DNA from: Rhodopseudomonas palustris HaA2
GTDB lineage: Bacteria > Pseudomonadota > Alphaproteobacteria > Rhizobiales > Xanthobacteraceae
Direction of reading: 5' to 3'
Assembly (NCBI RefSeq): GCF_000013365.1
Contig: NC_007778.1
Span: forward strand, 2,728,001 to 2,792,000
Length of the DNA stretch: 64,000 nt
Positions 34,055 through 41,866 of the stretch are shown here, piece after piece. The notes under the pieces are model-generated. The model was not told the origin of the DNA. It saw nothing but the letters and a program-made list of their open reading frames with translations, and ran no database searches. The translations under genes were made by a program, and so were the position numbers. Every line of letters begins with the position of its first letter. The first letter of the stretch is position 1.

Positions 34055-34915
34055 ATGTCCCGACCGACGAGCCTTCGCGCGAATATGCTGGCGATGACGA
34101 TGTTCGGCGCCGCGGCGCTGTCCGGCGCGCCCGCGCTCGCCGCTCCGAACGTCTCCTTCCTGCCGCATCAGGCGCTGTACGATCTCAGTCTGCTGAAGAC
34201 GCGTAACAACGCCTCGGTCAGCACCGTGCGCGGTCGCATCCTGTACAATTTCTCCGGCAATTCCTGCGAGGGTTACACCTCGGATTTCCGTCAGGTCTCC
34301 GAGATCGAGAGCGGCGAGGGCAAGAACACGCTGAGCGACCTGCGCTCGTCGAGCTGGGAGGACGCGGCCGGCAAGAGCTATCGTTTCAAGATCGACACCA
34401 AGATGAACGATGCCGATCCGACCGACGTTGACGGCATCGCGGAGCGCACCGGCGACACCATCACGGTGAAATTGAAGCAGCCGGTGCAGAAGACCTTCAC
34501 GCTCGATGGCAAGACGGTGTTCCCGACCGAGCAGATCGAACGCATCATCGCCGCGGCGCGCCAAGGCAAGACGCTGCTCGAGCTGCAGGTCTATGACGGC
34601 TCCGACAACGGCGAGAAGGTCTACAACACGCTGACCGTGATCGGGCAGCCGATCCAAGGCGACCGCGCGGCGTCGTCTCCCGATCCGTCGACCTCGGACG
34701 ACGCGATGAAGTCGCTGAAGCGCTGGCCGGTGACGGTGAGCTACTACGATCACGCGGCCAAATCCAATTCCGGCGAGCAGACGCCGGTCTATGCGATGTC
34801 GTTCGAATTGTATGAAAACGGCGTGTCGCGCTCGCTGGTGCTCGACTACAACGACTTCGTGCTCGCCGGCGCCATGGGCAAGTTCGACGTCAAGTCGAAC
34901 AAGCCGTGTCAGTAG
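34055..34915 (+). CDS. eipB: Cell-envelope integrity protein EipB (DUF1849)
   Basis: This 286-residue periplasmic protein has a signal peptide (about 1-32, cleaved near ALAAP) and a DUF1849 beta-spiral body. The start AAPNVSFLPHQALYDLSLL and NFSGNSCEGYTSDFRQVSEIE match Brucella EipB, which supports envelope integrity. The two cysteines kept in the mature protein (GNSCEG and the penultimate KPCQ) fit the conserved disulphide of the family. AAGGAGATCC before ATG 34055 fixes the start. Two repeat elements follow the gene. Confidence 0.92.
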   Translation: MSRPTSLRANMLAMTMFGAAALSGAPALAAPNVSFLPHQALYDLSLLKTRNNASVSTVRGRILYNFSGNSCEGYTSDFRQVSEIESGEGKNTLSDLRSSSWEDAAGKSYRFKIDTKMNDADPTDVDGIAERTGDTITVKLKQPVQKTFTLDGKTVFPTEQIERIIAAARQGKTLLELQVYDGSDNGEKVYNTLTVIGQPIQGDRAASSPDPSTSDDAMKSLKRWPVTVSYYDHAAKSNSGEQTPVYAMSFELYENGVSRSLVLDYNDFVLAGAMGKFDVKSNKPCQ

Positions 34916-34926
34916 GTCGAGCGAGC

Positions 34927-35021
34927 CGTCACCCTGAGGAGCGGCGCAGCCGCGTCTCGAAGGGCGACGGCGTTTCCGGCCCGTCCTTCGAGGCTCGCTG
35001 CGCGAGCACCTCAGGACGACG
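34927..35021. repeat. Dispersed palindromic repeat, family 1, copy b
   Basis: This 95-bp copy has ends CGTCACCCTGAGGAGC and GCACCTCAGGACGACG and the inner CGTCCTTCGAGGC. It is more diverged than the copies at 23516 and 38706. It lies 12 bp past the eipB stop. Confidence 0.8.
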
Positions 35022-35060
35022 CAAGCCTCGCGGCGGCGACGATGCCAACTAACAACTTTT

Positions 35061-35148
35061 GTCATGGCCGGGCTCGTCCCGGCCATCCACGTCTTGGGCC
35101 TGTCCACGTAACAAACACGTGGATGCCCGGGACAAGCCCGGGCATGAC
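35061..35148. repeat. Dispersed palindromic repeat, family 2, copy a
   Basis: This 88-bp element has ends GTCATGGCCGGGCTCGTCCC and GGGACAAGCCCGGGCATGAC and inner arms CATCCACG and CGTGGATG. The second copy in the window (57705-57792) has exactly the same length. It stands next to a family 1 copy between eipB and dinB. Confidence 0.85.
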
Positions 35149-35187
35149 GGTGGTTGTTGATGTCTCGGCGCTAAAGACGAAAGTGAG

Positions 35188-36477
35188 TCATCCCCGCGGC
35201 TTGTCCGGGCCGTCGTAAGCGAGCCCCCTGATCACCGCGGCGGCGCCGAATTTCTTGCGCAGATCGTCGATGGCGCGCTCGGCTGTCGCGGAGCGGCGAT
35301 CGATCATGTCGGTGTCGCCGGCCGTGGAGCCCGGCGCCAGTGCGCTGACGCCGGTGCCGATCAGGCGGAACGCGGTGCCGTCGATTTCCTTCGCGAGCAT
35401 GTCGCGCGAGATCGCGAAGATTCGTCCTGCGAGCTGGGTCGGCGCGTGAATCGTCTGCGAGCGGGTGCGCTGGCGGAAGTCGCCGGTTTTCAGCTTCAGG
35501 GTGATCGTCGAGCCGGCCAGCGCTGCGCCTTTGAGACGCGACGACACCTTCTCGGACAATCGCCACAGGATCCGTTCCAGCGTTTCGAAATCGCGGATGT
35601 CGGTCTCGAACGTGGTCTCGTTGGAGATCGACTTGGCGCCGCGATCCGGCACGACCTTGCGGTCGTCGATGCCGCGGGCGAGCCGCCACAGCCGCCGGCC
35701 CTCGTCGCCGAACTGCCGCATCAGCTCGATCTCGTCGGCCTTCTGCAGATCGGCGATGGTGCGGAAGCCATGCTGCGCGATCCGTGCCGCGGTCGCGGGT
35801 CCGACGCCGAAGATGAAGCCGACCGGGCGCGGGCCGAGCATCGCCCGGGCGTCGTCCTGATCGAGCGTCGCAAAGCCGCGCGGCTTGTCGAGATCGGAGG
35901 TGATCTTGGCGAGGAACTTGTTGCAGGACAGCCCGACCGAGACGGTGATGCCGACGTCGCGCTCGATGTCGCGGGCGAACCGCGCCAGCACCTTGGCGGC
36001 GATGGTGCCGTGCATCCGTTCGGTGCCGGACAGGTCGAGAAACGCCTCGTCGATCGACAGCGGCTCGACCAGCGGCGTGAGCTGCAGCATTGCCTGGCGG
36101 ACCTCGCGGCCGACGCGGACGTATTTCGCCATGTCGGGCCGGACCACGGCGGCCGACGGGCACAGCGCCAGCGCCTTGAACATCGGCATCGCCGAGCGCA
36201 CACCGAAGGTCCGCGCGATGTAGCAGGCCGCCGAGACCACGCCGCGTTTGCCGCCGCCGATGATCACCGGGCGGTCGGCGAGTTCCGGATTGTCGCGCTT
36301 CTCGACGGTCGCGTAGAACGCATCGCAGTCGATATGGGCGAGGGTGAGCGCCGGAAGCGCACGATGCCGGGCCAGCCGCGGGGAACCGCAGGCGGCGCAG
36401 CGCCGCGCGGCCGTCGCGTTGTCGGCGAGGCAATCGCGGCAGAAGCACAGCGGTCCGGGCGGCGAGGCCGAATTCAC
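35188..36477 (-). CDS. dinB: DNA polymerase IV (DinB, Y-family) with N-terminal zinc-ribbon-like motif
   Basis: This 429-residue translesion polymerase has palm motifs HIDCDAFYATVEKRD and PLSIDEAFLDLSG (catalytic Asp and Asp-Glu), a helix-hairpin-helix region FIFGVGPATAARI and a little-finger domain from about 280. An N-terminal extension carries C13-x2-C16 and C27-x2-C30, as in the alphaproteobacterial DinB2 branch; a zinc site is inferred. It starts at a GTG that overlaps the DUF3572 stop (GTGA). No LexA-type box is evident. Confidence 0.93.
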   Translation of the reverse strand: MNSASPPGPLCFCRDCLADNATAARRCAACGSPRLARHRALPALTLAHIDCDAFYATVEKRDNPELADRPVIIGGGKRGVVSAACYIARTFGVRSAMPMFKALALCPSAAVVRPDMAKYVRVGREVRQAMLQLTPLVEPLSIDEAFLDLSGTERMHGTIAAKVLARFARDIERDVGITVSVGLSCNKFLAKITSDLDKPRGFATLDQDDARAMLGPRPVGFIFGVGPATAARIAQHGFRTIADLQKADEIELMRQFGDEGRRLWRLARGIDDRKVVPDRGAKSISNETTFETDIRDFETLERILWRLSEKVSSRLKGAALAGSTITLKLKTGDFRQRTRSQTIHAPTQLAGRIFAISRDMLAKEIDGTAFRLIGTGVSALAPGSTAGDTDMIDRRSATAERAIDDLRKKFGAAAVIRGLAYDGPDKPRG

Positions 36478-36773
36478 GGCGTGTCGCGCTCCCAGGGTTT
36501 GTCTTCCAGCACCTGCAGCGCGGCCGCGACATTCGTCGGGTCGAGCTCGACCGAATTTGCGAACGCCTTCACGGTCGCGTCATCGCGCATGATGAAGTTC
36601 AACACGCTGATCAGGAACTGCGGATCGGCGGCCGACTGCCGCAGCGTCTCGGGGCCGATCCCGCTCTCGGCCAGGAACAGGCCCAGCCGTTCGGGGTCGG
36701 AGGCGATGAAGGACAGCGCCTGAATCGCCACGATTTCAGAAACTTGTCTGGCATTGTGAACACGCTTTGGCAT
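36474..36773 (-). CDS. DUF3572 family protein
   Basis: This 99-residue helical cytoplasmic protein matches DUF3572: AEIVAIQALSF-like helix (SEIVAIQALSFIASDPERL), GLFLAESGIGPETLR and FLISVLNFIMRDD. Function is unknown. Its stop overlaps the dinB start, and it diverges from divK across 149 bp. Proximity to divK-pleD is a recurrent arrangement in this group as far as I recall. Confidence 0.88.
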   Translation of the reverse strand: MPKRVHNARQVSEIVAIQALSFIASDPERLGLFLAESGIGPETLRQSAADPQFLISVLNFIMRDDATVKAFANSVELDPTNVAAALQVLEDKPWERDTP

Positions 36774-36922
36774 CGCTGATGTTTGCCTTTCCGTAACTTC
36801 TGGTCTCTATTTTATTCAATCATGCCCGAGTCTTGCATGCTTGAGTCTCGAGTTTTGCGGCTTGTCGGACAGTCACGCTCGTCGCAGACGCGGGCATTCT
36901 CGTATCAGGATTGGAGGGCGGG

Positions 36923-37288
36923 ATGGCCAAAACCGTCCTGATCGTCGAGGACAATGAGCTCAACATGAAGCTCTTTCGCGATCTGCTGGAAGCCCACGGC
37001 TACCAGACCGCGGGAACGAGCAATGGCCATGAAGCGCTCGCCCTCGTTCGCAAGCTGCATCCCGACCTGATCCTGATGGACATCCAGCTGCCGCAGGTGT
37101 CTGGTCTGGAGGTCACCCGCTGGATCAAGGACGACCCGGAACTGCGGCACATTCCGGTGGTCGCGGTCACGGCGTTCGCGATGAAGGGCGACGAGGAACG
37201 CATCCGCGAGGGCGGCTGCGAAGCCTATCTGTCGAAGCCGATATCGGTCGGCAAGTTCATCGAAACCGTGCGCCGTTTCATCGGATAG
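36923..37288 (+). CDS. divK: Single-domain response regulator DivK
   Basis: This 121-residue receiver has acidic D10 (with E9), phospho-acceptor D53 in [10 protein letters not shown] and K103 in YLSKPISVG. It lacks an output domain. In Caulobacter DivK switches the PleC/DivJ/DivL circuit controlling CtrA. GGAGG before ATG 36923 fixes the start over an upstream TTG. pleD follows 9 bp after the stop with the ribosome site overlapping the divK stop. Confidence 0.95.
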   Translation: MAKTVLIVEDNELNMKLFRDLLEAHGYQTAGTSNGHEALALVRKLHPDLILMDIQLPQVSGLEVTRWIKDDPELRHIPVVAVTAFAMKGDEERIREGGCEAYLSKPISVGKFIETVRRFIG

Positions 37289-37297
37289 GAGAACGCG

Positions 37298-38671
37298 ATG
37301 TCCGCACGCATTTTGGTGGTCGACGACATTCCGGCCAACGTCAAGCTGCTCGAAGCGCGGCTGTCGGCGGAGTATTTCGACGTCGTCACCGCGGCCAACG
37401 GCGCGCAGGCGCTGGAGATCTGCGACCGCGCCGAATGCGACATCGTGCTGCTCGACGTGATGATGCCGGACATGGACGGATTCGAGGTCTGCCGCCGGTT
37501 GAAGGCCAATCCGAAGACGCATTTCATCCCGGTGGTGATGGTGACGGCGCTCGACAGCCCGGCCGATCGGGTGCGCGGGCTCGAGGCCGGCGCCGACGAT
37601 TTCCTCACCAAGCCGGTGTCGGATGTGGTGCTGATCGCGCGGGTGCGTTCGCTGACGCGGCTGAAGATGATGACCGACGAATTGCGCATGCGCGCGATCA
37701 CCTCGTTCGAGATCGGCGTGCAGGCGCCGGAGCGCGAGGCGGTCAACGATCTCGGCAAAGGCGGCCGCATCCTGCTGGTCGACGACCGGCCGTCGTCCTA
37801 CGAGCGGCTGGCGCCCTTGCTCGCCGCCGAACACGACATCGACGTCGAACCCAATCCGTCCGAGGCGCTGTTCCATGCGGCCGAAGGCAATTACGATCTG
37901 CTGATCGTGTCGCTCGGCCTGGAGAATTTCGACGGGCTGCGGCTGTGCAGCCAGGCCCGTTCGCTGGAGCGGACACGCCACGTGCCGATCCTCGCCATCG
38001 CCGACGCCGACAACAATGCGCGGCTGCTGCGCGGGCTCGAGATCGGCGTCAACGACTACCTGCTGCGGCCGGTCGACAAGAACGAACTCTTGGCGCGCGC
38101 GCGCACCCAGATCCGCCGTCGGCGCTACACCGATCATCTGCGCGACAACGTGCAGCATTCGATCGAGATGGCGATCACCGACGGCCTGACCGGGCTGCAC
38201 AATCGCCGCTACATGGAGAGCCATCTCGCGACGCTGGCCGAACAGGCGGGGTCGCGCGGCAAGCCGCTGGCGCTGATGATCCTCGACATCGACTTCTTCA
38301 AGGCGATCAACGACACCTACGGCCACGATGCCGGCGACGACGTGCTGCGCGAATTCGCGGTGCGGATCAAGAAGTCGATCCGCGGCATCGATCTGGCCTG
38401 CCGCTATGGCGGCGAGGAGTTCGTGATCGTGATGCCGGAGACCGACCTGCAGGTCGCCCAGATGGTGGCGGAGCGGCTGCGCCGCGCCATCGCCGGCGAA
38501 CCGTTCGCGATCGAGAAGGGGACGAAGCGGATCGCCGTCACGATCTCGATCGGCCTGTCGACGCTCGAACGCAAGGGAGAAGCGGTGCGCGATCTCCTCA
38601 AGCGCGCCGACACCGCGCTGTACCGCGCCAAGCACGACGGCCGGAATCGGGTGGTCGCGGCGGCGGCGTGA
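37298..38671 (+). CDS. pleD: Diguanylate cyclase response regulator PleD
   Basis: This 457-residue protein has two receiver domains (about 3-120 with acidic D9-D10 and phospho-acceptor D53; about 153-270, the adaptor receiver lacking the acceptor) and a GGDEF domain (about 290-455). The active site is GGEEF. The inhibitory I-site RxxD (RGID) sits five residues upstream, so product inhibition by c-di-GMP is expected. It makes c-di-GMP in the swarmer-to-stalked type transition. It is co-transcribed with divK; two PilZ proteins elsewhere in the window could be receptors. Confidence 0.96.
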   Translation: MSARILVVDDIPANVKLLEARLSAEYFDVVTAANGAQALEICDRAECDIVLLDVMMPDMDGFEVCRRLKANPKTHFIPVVMVTALDSPADRVRGLEAGADDFLTKPVSDVVLIARVRSLTRLKMMTDELRMRAITSFEIGVQAPEREAVNDLGKGGRILLVDDRPSSYERLAPLLAAEHDIDVEPNPSEALFHAAEGNYDLLIVSLGLENFDGLRLCSQARSLERTRHVPILAIADADNNARLLRGLEIGVNDYLLRPVDKNELLARARTQIRRRRYTDHLRDNVQHSIEMAITDGLTGLHNRRYMESHLATLAEQAGSRGKPLALMILDIDFFKAINDTYGHDAGDDVLREFAVRIKKSIRGIDLACRYGGEEFVIVMPETDLQVAQMVAERLRRAIAGEPFAIEKGTKRIAVTISIGLSTLERKGEAVRDLLKRADTALYRAKHDGRNRVVAAAA

Positions 38672-38705
38672 GCACTGGCACCCTCTGCATCGAAACACGC
38701 GCCGC

Positions 38706-38813
38706 CGTCATCCTGAGGTGCGCGCCGTCCTTCACGGCGCGCCTCGAAGGATGGCCGCGCGTGCCTGCCGCCCATCCTTCGAGGCGCGCAAGAGCGCGCA
38801 CCTCAGGATGACG
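38706..38813. repeat. Dispersed palindromic repeat, family 1, copy c
   Basis: This 108-bp copy has perfect ends CGTCATCCTGAGGTGCGC and GCGCACCTCAGGATGACG and inner CCTCGAAGGATG / CATCCTTCGAGG. It lies between pleD and the rpmG terminator. Confidence 0.88.
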
Positions 38814-38850
38814 CTGCAGGTGTGGGGGCGCAGGAGCGGTGAGGAATTGC

Positions 38851-38877
38851 AAAAACAAACGGGGCCCGAGGGCCCCG
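38851..38877 (-). terminator. Rho-independent terminator after rpmG
   Basis: A 7-bp G/C stem (GGGGCCC at 38861-38867, GGGCCCC at 38870-38876) is followed on the minus strand by GTTTGTTTTT. It lies about 27 bp past the rpmG stop. Confidence 0.85.
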
Positions 38878-38903
38878 CGAAACGCCGTCAGCAAGCGTGA
38901 CGC

Positions 38904-39071
38904 TTACTTGATCTTGGCTTCCTTGAACTCGACGTGCTTGCGCGCGACCGGGTCGTACTTCTTCTTGGTCATCTTGTCGGTCATGGTGCGCGAGTTCTTC
39001 TTCGCCACGTAATAGAAGCCGGTGTCGGCCGTGGAGACGAGCTTGATCTTGATGGTGACCGCTTTGGCCAT
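38904..39071 (-). CDS. rpmG: 50S ribosomal protein L33
   Basis: This 55-residue basic protein matches L33: [29 protein letters not shown], then [18 protein letters not shown]. It lacks the CxxC pairs of the zinc-binding form, so it is the C-minus type. ATG 39071 is the family start. It is a component of the large ribosomal subunit near the E site. It has its own terminator downstream. Confidence 0.97.
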   Translation of the reverse strand: MAKAVTIKIKLVSTADTGFYYVAKKNSRTMTDKMTKKKYDPVARKHVEFKEAKIK

Positions 39072-39363
39072 GTCGGAACCTCGGATGTCGGGAATCAATC
39101 AGCGAGGTCGAACGTCAGGACCCGCGTTTGGCGCGCAAACTAGCCGCGAATGATCGAAAGTCAAGGTTTTCGGCCAAACTCGCGTCACCGCGGCGGTCGA
39201 CCCCGGTTTTCGGGCCGGTTTCGGGCCGGCCGTCGCCAGAATATGGGCGATTTCGACAAGACGGCAGGCATTTGCATCGCAGATCCTTGCTGAACCGCTC
39301 TCGACAAGGGGCCAGCGTGCCCCATGTTCGCAAGCCGCGCCGAATCTCAACGAAAGTCGAACA

Positions 39364-40611
39364 ATGACCGCAATCGAACCGAGCCTGAGGGTGGTGGACG
39401 ACCAGCGACCCCAGCCGCCGCCGCGCAAGACCGGCGGGGAGGGCGCGCCGTCGGCCCCGGCAATGGGGTTCGCCCTGACATGGGCGATGGCCGCTGCGTC
39501 GGGAATCGCGGTGGCCAACATCTATTACAACCAGCCGATGCTCGGCGTGATCGAGCGCGACCTCGGCTCCCCGTCGCTGACCGGCCTGATTCCGACCGCG
39601 ACCCAGCTCGGCTATGCGGTCGGCCTGTTCCTGCTGGTGCCTCTCGGCGATCTCACCGACCGGCGCCGGCTGATCGCGTGGCAATTCGTGCTGCTCGCGG
39701 GCGCGCTGGTGCTGGTGGCGTTGGCGCCATCGGCTGGGCTGATGATCGTCGCCTCGCTGGCTCTCGGCGCCTGCGCCACGGTGGCGCAGCAGGTGGTGCC
39801 GTTCGCCGCGGCGCTGGCCGAGCCGGCGCGGCGCGGCAAGGTGATCGGCGCGGTGATGGCGGGGCTGCTGTGCGGCATTCTGCTGAGCCGCACCGTGGCC
39901 GGCTTCGTCGCCGGCCATACCGGCTGGCGCGAGATGTTCTGGCTGGCGGCGCCGCTGGCGCTGGTGGCCGCCGCGCTGATGGCGTGGCTGCTGCCGCGCA
40001 ACCACCCGCATCTGACGATCGGCTACGGCGCCGCGCTGAAATCGCTGCTGGCGCTGTGGCGCGAGCAGCCGAGCCTGCGCCGCGCCACTTTGGTGCAGGC
40101 CGCGCTGTTCGGATCGTTCAGCGTGTTCTGGACGGTGCTGGCGCTGTATCTGCAGGAGCCGCGCTTTGGGCTCGGCCCCGACGCGGCTGGGTTGTTCGGG
40201 CTGGTCGGTGTGGTCGGCATTCTGGCCGCGCCGATCGCCGGGCGCATCGCCGACCGCAGCGGGCCCGGTCCGGTGATCACGATCGGCGCGTTGCTGACGG
40301 TGGTGTCGTGGGGGCTGTTCGGCCTGTGGGGCAGCCTGGCAGGGCTGGTGCTGGGGGTGATCGTGCTGGATTTCGGGCTGCAGAGCGCGCTGATCTCGAA
40401 CCAGCACATCATCTACGCGCTGGTGCCGGACGCGCGCAGCCGGTTGAACACCGTGTTCATGACGGGCACCTTCATCGGAGGCGCGATCGGATCGGCCGGC
40501 GCGGCGTTCGCGTGGGGACAGGGCGGCTGGCCGGCGGTGTGCGTCTTCGGTGCCGCGCTGGCCGCGGTCGCCCTGGTGCTGGAACTGCTGGCCCGCAGGG
40601 CGGCCCGATAG
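39364..40611 (+). CDS. MFS transporter (sugar/drug efflux type)
   Basis: This 415-residue membrane protein has about twelve helices after a 35-residue Pro-rich N terminus. The MFS loop 2-3 motif reads [14 protein letters not shown], and the N half contains [16 protein letters not shown], a pattern of the YtbD/AraJ-like efflux group. The C half repeats [10 protein letters not shown]. The substrate is not predictable. It converges with the NUDIX gene; a short GGCACG/CGTGCC hairpin (40612-40626) lies in the 21-bp gap. Confidence 0.88.
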   Translation: MTAIEPSLRVVDDQRPQPPPRKTGGEGAPSAPAMGFALTWAMAAASGIAVANIYYNQPMLGVIERDLGSPSLTGLIPTATQLGYAVGLFLLVPLGDLTDRRRLIAWQFVLLAGALVLVALAPSAGLMIVASLALGACATVAQQVVPFAAALAEPARRGKVIGAVMAGLLCGILLSRTVAGFVAGHTGWREMFWLAAPLALVAAALMAWLLPRNHPHLTIGYGAALKSLLALWREQPSLRRATLVQAALFGSFSVFWTVLALYLQEPRFGLGPDAAGLFGLVGVVGILAAPIAGRIADRSGPGPVITIGALLTVVSWGLFGLWGSLAGLVLGVIVLDFGLQSALISNQHIIYALVPDARSRLNTVFMTGTFIGGAIGSAGAAFAWGQGGWPAVCVFGAALAAVALVLELLARRAAR

Positions 40612-40632
40612 GGCACGAGCCGTGCCGGGCCC

Positions 40633-41391
40633 TCAGGCGCCCGGCAGCAGGTCCTTCTGCATCTTGCCGCCGTAGAAATGGAAGAACGGCACCGGCGCGT
40701 CGTGGCGGAGCGGGCCGGTGGCGAGGCGGCGGTGCAGCTCGCCGAGCACGTTCTTGGTCATCGCATGCAGATCGGCGAGCGGGCTGGAACCGAGCTCGAC
40801 CCAGACCAGTTCGACCAGTTCGGCATCGGCATGGACGACACCCTCGACCCGGTGGGCGATCGCCGAGGCATCGGCGGTGAAGAAACGGGTGTCGAACCGG
40901 CGCACCCGGCCGGGCGGGGTGATGGCGCGGGCGATCAGGTACAGGCCGGACGGGTCGGGCAACAGCCCGGCCTCGGCGAAGGGTTGCCATGGGCCATCGA
41001 GATTGGTCTTGGCGCCGTCCGCCTTGCAGCCGAGGCACAGGCCGGTCTCCTCGCAAGCCTCGCGGATCGCCGCGATCGCCAGCGCGCGGGCGCGGGCGGG
41101 GGTGATCCTCGGGCTGCCCTTGAGCAGATTGGCCTCGAGCTCCGGCGGAATCTGCGCTGCGACCGGCACGCGGTTGTCGAACTTGTCGACCCGGCCGCCG
41201 GGGAACACGAACTTGCCGGGCATGAACACCACCTTGTCGTGGCGCCGGCCGACCAGAACCTTCGGGATACTGCCGCTGCGATCGACCAGGATCAGCGTCG
41301 CGGCGTCCTTGGGACGGAAATAGGGATGGTGATCGGCTTCCTTCTCGCCCTGTTCGACCGTGTGCGCAGCCTGCGTGACCGTCTCGCTCAT
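40633..41391 (-). CDS. NUDIX hydrolase
   Basis: This 252-residue enzyme has the Nudix box split over GKFVFPGGRVD and AIREACEETGL (REUxEExGU). The insertion between the glycine and the Glu helix is longer than in MutT, as in CoA-pyrophosphatase-like and NUDT19-like relatives. Metal-dependent hydrolysis of a nucleoside diphosphate-X is expected; the substrate is unknown. GGGAACGAG precedes the ATG. It is the last gene of the topA-rnr-DUF983 series, 43 bp after DUF983. Confidence 0.88.
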   Translation of the reverse strand: MSETVTQAAHTVEQGEKEADHHPYFRPKDAATLILVDRSGSIPKVLVGRRHDKVVFMPGKFVFPGGRVDKFDNRVPVAAQIPPELEANLLKGSPRITPARARALAIAAIREACEETGLCLGCKADGAKTNLDGPWQPFAEAGLLPDPSGLYLIARAITPPGRVRRFDTRFFTADASAIAHRVEGVVHADAELVELVWVELGSSPLADLHAMTKNVLGELHRRLATGPLRHDAPVPFFHFYGGKMQKDLLPGA

Positions 41392-41434
41392 CTCGTTCCC
41401 ATCCCCCGTCTCTTTTTGTTGCGGCTTGACGCCG

Positions 41435-41866
41435 TCACTTCTCAGGATTGTTCTCGTCGAAGCCGTGCATCCGGAACGCCCATTGCAAGCCGACCACCGC
41501 GCCCTTCACCGGCTGCAGTAGCGCCAGCGATGCGAACAACGTGATAGGCAGATAGATCGCGAGCTGCAACATCACCGGCGGCGAGAAATTGGTCTCGATC
41601 GACAGCGCGATCGGAACCACGATGTGGCCGACGATGACGATCACCAAATAGGCCGGCAGGTCGTCAGCGCGGTGGCCGGTGAAATCCTGACCGCAATGCG
41701 AGCAGTTGTCGGCGGTCTTCAGGAAGCCGCGGAACAGCTTGCCTTCGCCGCATTGTGGGCAGCGGCCGCGAAAGCCGCGCCACATCGCCTGCCAGACATT
41801 GCGATCTTCGGCGGGAGCGTTGTCCGACGGCCAGACGATCGGTGCACGATTCACAACGGTCTTCAT
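41435..41866 (-). CDS. DUF983 membrane protein with zinc-ribbon-like motif
   Basis: This 143-residue protein has a cytoplasmic N part with two CxxC pairs (RCPQCGEG and NCSHCGQD, about residues 36-60) followed by two membrane helices (about 73-95 and 100-122). This is the DUF983 layout. Function is unknown. The ATG overlaps the rnr stop (ATGA), indicating translational coupling to RNase R. Confidence 0.9.
   Translation of the reverse strand: MKTVVNRAPIVWPSDNAPAEDRNVWQAMWRGFRGRCPQCGEGKLFRGFLKTADNCSHCGQDFTGHRADDLPAYLVIVIVGHIVVPIALSIETNFSPPVMLQLAIYLPITLFASLALLQPVKGAVVGLQWAFRMHGFDENNPEK

Noticed and set aside
36774-36922. CtrA box in the divK/DUF3572 spacer
   Set aside because: I expected a TTAA-N7-TTAA site by analogy with Caulobacter but found no acceptable match.
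36905-38698. 597-codon frame antisense to divK and pleD
   Set aside because: Both sense genes have complete catalytic motifs; the antisense product is a low-complexity His/Asp/Arg-rich mirror.
40612-40626. Terminator between the MFS and NUDIX genes
   Set aside because: GGCACG/CGTGCC is only a 6-bp stem with a 3-nt loop and no T-tract on either strand, so it is too weak to call.
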